A stretch of 64,000 nt of DNA from positions 30,746,926 through 30,810,925 of the forward strand of contig CAIIXF020000002.1 in assembly GCA_903813345.2 (NCBI GenBank). Direction: 5' to 3'. Below, one piece after another: positions 57,513 to 64,000 of the stretch (position 1 is the stretch's first letter; each line of letters begins with the position of its first letter). The notes beneath the pieces are model-generated. The model had not been told where the DNA came from. It did no database searches and worked only from the letters and a program-made list of their open reading frames with translations. The position numbers were made by a program, and so were the translations under genes. The stretch is from Owenia fusiformis. Taxonomy: Eukaryota; Annelida; Polychaeta; Sabellida; Oweniidae.

Positions 57513-60500
57513 GACAAATATGTTCTACGTATACTTTACTGTGAACGTTTGAGTTGTTTAAAACCACGGTGAAGAATGTGATTGCAGTGATGGTTCTACA
57601 TCCTTCATTCAAAGGACTTCGTTTATTCCTCAATTCAGGAAAGAAGTGAAATACCCCAGTGGACTAAGGATTGTGGTTCTGATCCGTATCTTAAATTGGA
57701 TTGCACAATAGAACATTACTTGATAATATTCACCCAAGGATTCACAGTTTGTTTATAATTGAAATAAAACAACAAAATGTAAGACTGAAAATTGGGGCTG
57801 GTTCGTTTAAGAACACGACATTTGCAACCTCTTTATAATTAGATACCGAGTCTAGCTTGTCAAATAGACTTGGGCGTTGTCAAAGTGTGAATATATCTGA
57901 TGAAAGTCGAGCACTGAATTATTCCGTCTCATATGAAACCCTAAACGAATACAATGCATACGCTCTTCACTTTGACATTTCATATGTACGTGGATTCAAT
58001 TTAGTTTCGCAACAGTTTATTCTTGAGCATTTTGCAGACCGTGTAGCTTTACCCGCTTAGAATCAATAAGTCGGGGTTCATGTCTTCGGCGGTTGGAGGA
58101 CGGTGTCCTATCTTCTGCACTGCAGTTTTATGAAATACACACTACCCTACCTCGATCGCGCATGCGCGAATTTTTTGGCTTTCAACCAGGTTGCTTTTCA
58201 GTATATCGACTGCTTAGTCAAAACGTTAATACGTTTGGTGCTCGGAGTGAGTCAATATAGCTATTCGCTGAACTTCAGTGGTGCAATAGTGAAGTCCATG
58301 TTCTAAGTTATATGATAGTTGAAGAAAGAATGTAAATAATATGTTTTAAATTTTAAAATATTTGATATGTCATAGTACACGGTACACACTTGCAAAAGTT
58401 GATCAATACAGGGTACAAGGAATGTAAATTGTTCAATAGTACAGGGAGCGAGAAAGTAAGCTGATTATACAGACATACTATGTCCCATATCTCATGTACA
58501 TTTACGTTGCAAACAGTGAAAATAATGGCCGCCTGTTGATGCTTTGAGGTGTCATCAATTTTGTAGATTTAGACACGGGCTTTCAGGTCGTATATGCATT
58601 TCAGTCACTAGTCATAGAACGTTAGATTATACGTGTTACTAGGGTATCAAATTGAAATAAAATAACAAAATTAAATATGAACACGTTAATGAATGACTAT
58701 CCGCTATCAATATTAATGACTATTCGCTTTTCAGAATAATTAAAATTGCCTGAACTACATGTGAAGAATGTTCTATATAACCCCTTGAATGGTTTAATTC
58801 ACTACCGTCCTCAAAAACCGATCATTTAAAATATTTGTTCAAGATGCTATCATGCCACGACTTGAGAGCATTTTTGTTCTTCACGATTTGCTGTAGCGCT
58901 GATATGACGTCGTATTTCTCTATTATTGTAAAAAAACAATACCAGATCGATTTTGGGATGGTATCTGCTCCAGTGATTTTGCATTTAATCATGAAACGCT
59001 AATCACAAGACACCTTGAAACAAACATTATCCTCTTTGTGACAATAGGAAAAATGTTTCACATTATGTTATGCCTTACGGCAAAGTCAAGATACATTTCT
59101 GGGACGACTTTTTATGCATCTTAAGATTTTAGAAAAACAATTAATTCACAAAAATACAGTTGAATAACATACTAGAAAACGTATCCACATATAACACGAT
59201 GACACGCAGTTTAAATAACAGTTAACTGTTTTTTTTGTTACATATCAATGTAACATTTTCGAAGGGAAACTTACATGCTCCCTGTACGTTGATAGATTTA
59301 CTGAAATGTACCGTGTATTGCATTCGAGTTTTGCTTCACTGCGCCCACTATTGTCTATCCTTGCCTATAGTGTTTTTTTGCCAACAATATTCTACAAACT
59401 GCTTGATGAATCAATTCTATGTCTGGTAGAACACTAGAAATAAATGTAAAATGTATTTTACGTTCAGAAATATGGAATTAAACCCACGTCCTCCATTTGC
59501 AACTTAGCTGTACCCTGTATCCCTTTTAAACCTGGTCACGTGGTAGGGTAGTGTGAAATACTGCGTTCAGATTTGCTTGAATCGAACACATACTCATGCC
59601 TAGCTACGTGTGAATCCAAAACATAACATAACAAAAGAATGTATCGTATGAACATGATTGAGACTGACGAGTATTTTAAAGGTTATATTCTCTTTGTTGT
59701 TTTGTAAACAATGACATAAAATGAACATAAACATTAAATGAATATCTTATGAACGCAAGTGCGATTATTGGGTATTTTCAAATTATTTACCCTGGTTTGT
59801 TTTGCGGACATAGGTCTATTGAAAGCCCATGACATAAATGAAGAATTTGGGCAAATAGCGTGATGTACCAGTCCTTCCTTCGATCTAAGTTTTGTAACAG
59901 TGTGAAGATCAATATTATCTTATCAAGATTGTATTGTTTATATTCTATCTGTACATGGATCTGATAACCTTTGAATGACAATCAATGGCGGCAAGCGCGG
60001 AATTATCGGAAGTTACACAATAGATGATGCAGTAACATTCCTATTTATCAGTTTCTCACTAGGTCATTTCAAATCCATCAATTTGATTGGTCGGTCTCAG
60101 TCATGTGACTGATAATGATGAGCCGTCGTTAGAGATTTCTCGATCCCAACCATCAGCTTGTGGGCTCTTGTGAGAGAGCTCCTTGCAGGTATTTCCCGAA
60201 AACGAGTAAATTAAAATAAGATAAACGTTCTCTCTAAAATTCACAATATGACTTTTTGGAAAAGAATCGAGATATTTCATTTCAGAAGAAAATTCCAAAG
60301 AAGACGTAAAATCAAGTCTCATTTGATATTCTAATTGAACAATGAAGACAATATGCAATGGTAAAACACCTGATGAAATTAAGATGACTGAAAGTCCTGG
60401 CCTCTGAACAAGAACACCTCAAAAATTGTACGAAATTCTATTTCAAGAAATCATTAAGAAAGCAGAATGATCAGTCAAAAGCATGGCATGGCATGTGATA

Positions 60501-60805
60501 TTAAAGTCAAATATTTAAACATAAGTTGGATGAGGCAGAAAGGAAAACTGTTAAACATCTGAATGGAAAATTGATCAGCTTGCTTATCCAGAGAGGTTTC
60601 TGTCAAAAGTGGGCACATTTTTGAATTGAACATAACAAGTAGAATATTGAATATTATGTAAGGAATTTGGTCTCACATTGTCATCCATGGAATGTAGTTT
60701 CTGTATACGAAAAATGAAGCTGATGAGATAAGTATTAAAGAAATTACTTCGTTTTTGGAGGTTTTCATTTTCTGGTTCACCCTTTACATTGCGTTTATGA
60801 TAATC
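57513..60805. other. Gene-free stretch
   Basis: No gene is supported. GAAATACACACTACCCTACC at 58131 reappears as an imperfect complement at about 59545, which may mark the ends of a degraded transposon, but the interior does not confirm it. Confidence 0.45.
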
Positions 60806-60814
60806 ATAGTACAT

Positions 60815-60887
60815 TCCAATATATAAGTAAGATATCCAGACATGTTATATTCCAATATATAAGTAAGATATCCAGACATGTTATATG
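60815..60887. repeat. 36-bp tandem duplication
   Basis: A unit containing TTCCAATATATAAGTAAG and ATATCCAGACATGTTATA occurs twice in immediate succession with no differences, so the duplication is recent. Confidence 0.85.
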
Positions 60888-61664
60888 TAACAAGTCATAA
60901 CAACGTACTTCATCAATCAGGCCTTTCGATTTGACAGCTGCGTCCCTCATAGACGCTATACCTATTGTTAACATTGTCATTATATACGAGATCGATTTAG
61001 TGTTAAATTCAGGCGAAGCAATTTTATTTGGAATAAAGTCATAGAATTAAAAGTATTTAAAATGTGTTCCTCAGAAAGTATTGTCACACCTGAGAGAAAT
61101 GAGGGAATACTGTGGCCAAACCGAGGTGGACTTCAATACATATCAAATTTCTTCAATTTCAAATCATTTTCCGTCTGTTTAAATGTTTTGAAGACCATTG
61201 GACAGCTGTAACAGTACCCTTTAAAACTGATTTCCCAACTAAAGTGACCTTTAGAAAAAGGATATCAATCAAGTTTATTCATACATCTAGGTCTCATAAT
61301 ATCGTATTTCTTAAAGATAGAATCAAGTATTCATCATCATATCATGATCTTGACGAAAATCACATCCGTCCATTTTTGAACATTTTGGGATCATATCATT
61401 CTTTGTTACTGTATGTCTGTCTTCCAAGATACCCAAAGTTTAAACTTTATTTGAAGAAAACTGAAGATTTTTACAATAATGCATTAATTTTTCCATAACC
61501 ATGAATAAGCTTACCATTTTTATTTTTATGGAAAATTTAATCATTTTCCCCATTTTGGCATTTTGAATCCTTCCTCAATAACGTCGACAATTCATAATTT
61601 AGCGTAAATCTTTTGGGAGATATATCCAAGATTCTTAAGCACCCTTGGTATACGCAGCTAACGA

Positions 61665-62179
61665 AAATTGACCGGTACGGGTCAAAAGCTGGACCGGTAC
61701 GGGTTAACGGTTTTATTTGAATTTAAAACAGCCATAACTTGCTCAATATTGACTTCCTCGTGTCTAATTTGAAATATATGATGCCTCCCGATGCTTTTAA
61801 GTACCCCAATTTTTTACAGATTTTTAAACGGACCAAAACTCTCTAAATGCGCATTTATGCTCTTTTCTCTCGAGAACGACTGTCTCATTTTCACGATAAC
61901 TTTTATTTAGTACTTCTAACATATAAGATCTATTTTTCCCCATCAAGGTATGATGTAAATGACATGCTATTTACATCTTGTGAGTTTCAATGACGCGCGT
62001 TTGATTTTATAAAAAATGCCAAACTTTGTGACAAAGAATTTCATCCTGCTTGCAGCGAGAAGACGGACCGGTTCGGGGCAATCTGCTTGCAACGAGAAAA
62101 TGGACCGGTTCGGGGCAATAGCTGATGAAATTCTTTGTCACAAAGTTTGGCTTTTTTATAAAATCAAACGTGCGTCATT
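61665..62179. repeat. GGACCGGTACGGG repeats and an adjoining palindrome
   Basis: GACCGGTACGGGT occurs twice at 61671-61705. Further on, 61989-62056 and 62126-62179 form an inverted repeat (landmark CCAAACTTTGTGACAAAGAA) whose loop holds two tandem copies of CTTGCA(G/A)CGAGAA followed by GGACCGGTTCGGGGCAAT. The CGG-rich motif is thus shared by both parts, suggesting one degraded element. Confidence 0.55.
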
Positions 62180-64000
62180 ATTTTCATTTGCAGTGAACCT
62201 GTGGTATATCCTTAATTATAAAGTTTAAGCCATATTATTTACTTGGAAAATTGTGAAATATTAAAATACAAGAGGTTATTACCCAAACACAAGCAATTCA
62301 CTTTCTACATGTGAAATATAAAAAATATGAATGAACTTTTCCATATTATGTTGTACTTTGGTCCTTTATTGTTAATGTTAGTTAAGTGCCATTGTCTCTG
62401 CTAGCAGGCTTCATACCCGGGGTTTCGTGTTATCACGTTGCTTTCATGTTTTGTTTATGTATACTCTGGGGGTCAGAATATCATATTGCTTTATGCAGTT
62501 AGTAACATAATCTAGGCATCAACACAATATATTTTCACTTTTTATCTTATATATCTCTTGTTACCTGTGAACTGGTAATCAAAATAAGCAACATTATTAA
62601 CCATATTAGCCTTACTAGCTTAATAAGCTAAATTTGCTAAGTAAGTCATATAGACTTAATTAGTTAATTTGACAGTAATGAGGCAGATTATCAGAAGCAA
62701 TATTTTTTAGATATTTTGCCAGCGCTGTGATCCTGATCGACCACTCGAATGTTCAGGGACGCCCATAAATGCAAACTACTCGACCAGATACTCTGTTGTA
62801 TGTGCATGATGGACGATAATATTCCTTTATATTATGATTGGATTCATCAAATTAACACGTTATCAGTTCATCCTTAATATATCTGCATGCAACGAGGCGT
62901 TATTTAATAATTGTCAATGGATCAACATGGTTTGGTATTAAATATCTATTATCTTAAATCTCTCATATACGTTAACAAAGTATTTGTCGAGTGCGCAAAG
63001 TTACGATGAATTGAAAATGGCAGAAATGGTATTTTTGTTTTCGGTAAATAGGCAGGTATATTTTTGTTCGATATTGATGACTGAATGAACAAATACAATA
63101 TTGTTTTAATAGGAAAGTATGCCTCTACACATTTGCTGTTTTCCCAAAAATACGCCGCATCCCAAGTAAATATTTTAATCACAATATTTTATATATTTTG
63201 CAGCATTGATCAACCCTACAACTCTACGTTCTACAAAAAATACTCACCCGCGAAAGTATAGAAGCTAACGTCCAAAGTAAATTATTTATCATTATGCCTT
63301 ACAAGTATTTCTCCTTTTATATTATCCAATTTTGCCGTGATTTGAGGCCTGTTTTTCTTGTTGTAAGCAGTAGTCACCAAATTGTCACACACCCATCCGC
63401 ACTAGAGTACATGTATCTGCGTAAATCCCCTGATAGCGCATTGATTAATGCAGTACCACAGGAGCAAACTTGATCAAACCAATATCTAGATGGTACCGTA
63501 GCTATATTGAATACTACTAATTCATGCATTCATACTCGAATTATTACACTTGGGGTAAATATACTTACTATTATAATACCTACAGTAACACTCCGAAGGG
63601 TTAGATTATTGTTCTAAAACCAATGCATTAGTAAGTTAACCATCATTCGTCAATATTATATGCCATACAACATACGGAGGCAAATAGTCTATTGTTAAGT
63701 GTAATCTAATATTTCCTTTGTCTCTGAAACGAATGGTGTTTAGCTAAGGTTGAATTATCAATATATTAGGCATTATAAATGCTAAACGATCGATCTTTTT
63801 ATTTTTGATGTACGTAAAATCGCGAAAACTTGCAATTAACGTCCCTATCTGGAGACCCCGAGACATATCGACTGAAGACGACGTGAAATTAGAGAAATTA
63901 ATAAGCGTGATGTTGCTTTGTACGGAATACACCGTCTAGGTTAAGCGTGATAATGTTGAGGCGACACATAATGCAGATGTTATCTAATTAACGAGTCACT
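62180..64000. other. Gene-free stretch
   Basis: AT-rich sequence with no supported gene, RNA or delimited repeat. Confidence 0.5.

Noticed and set aside
61112-61498. Plus-strand 128-codon frame
   Set aside because: It starts at GTG, has no recognisable motif, neighbouring exon or codon pattern, and lies in AT-rich DNA.

Overview
The window is nuclear DNA of a multicellular animal. Genes are split by GT-AG introns, one gene encodes mucin-like, collagen, EGF and transmembrane segments joined by phase-1 introns, and AT-rich, gene-poor DNA is packed with LTR and DNA transposons. The repeat load and the kinds of short inverted-repeat elements suggest a marine invertebrate, perhaps a lophotrochozoan; this is a guess, since no diagnostic gene is present. 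Two 500-base N gaps (24001-24500 and 49501-50000) interrupt the assembly.

Layout. 1-30 kb is transposon-dominated: a non-autonomous hAT element with an 8-bp duplication (2.2-2.5 kb), a complete Ty3/gypsy retrotransposon with identical LTRs and a 5-bp duplication (5.7-11.0 kb), inverted-repeat elements at 11.5-14.1 kb, a 3-kb palindrome made of two decayed head-to-head copies of a transposon-associated gene (14.4-17.4 kb), mariner-type MITEs (20.5 and 27.2 kb), a mariner pseudogene joined to an inverted derivative of itself (25.5-26.6 kb) and a long-TIR element (28.8-29.3 kb).

29.8-50 kb holds two host genes, both on the minus strand. The upstream one (49.5-44.2 kb, 5' end lost in the N gap) encodes a type I-like membrane protein: Thr-rich mucin-like stalk, about 53 Gly-X-Y triplets, two complete calcium-binding EGF modules and one incomplete one, one transmembrane helix, and a cytoplasmic tail with Ser/Arg/Gln repeats and a tandem DVGYRQSQRYGDTK repeat. 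All junctions but one are phase 1 and every one joins in frame. The downstream gene (41.6-29.8 kb) encodes a predicted 2,956-residue acidic, low-complexity protein in four exons, one of them 7.3 kb long, with an N-terminal MGQKMS motif typical of N-myristoylated proteins. I recognise no known domain in it.

50-64 kb has no gene I can support. It holds a 99-bp minisatellite (about 19 copies, 51.3-53.3 kb), a piggyBac-type MITE with TTAA duplications (54.1 kb), a large foldback element (56.1-57.0 kb), two smaller inverted-repeat elements and unassigned AT-rich DNA.

The two host genes, and an approximately 80-bp mobile element present three times with 8-9-bp duplications, are the parts most likely to be undescribed. 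Exon joins were deduced by hand from splice signals and phase; no transcript or database evidence was available.
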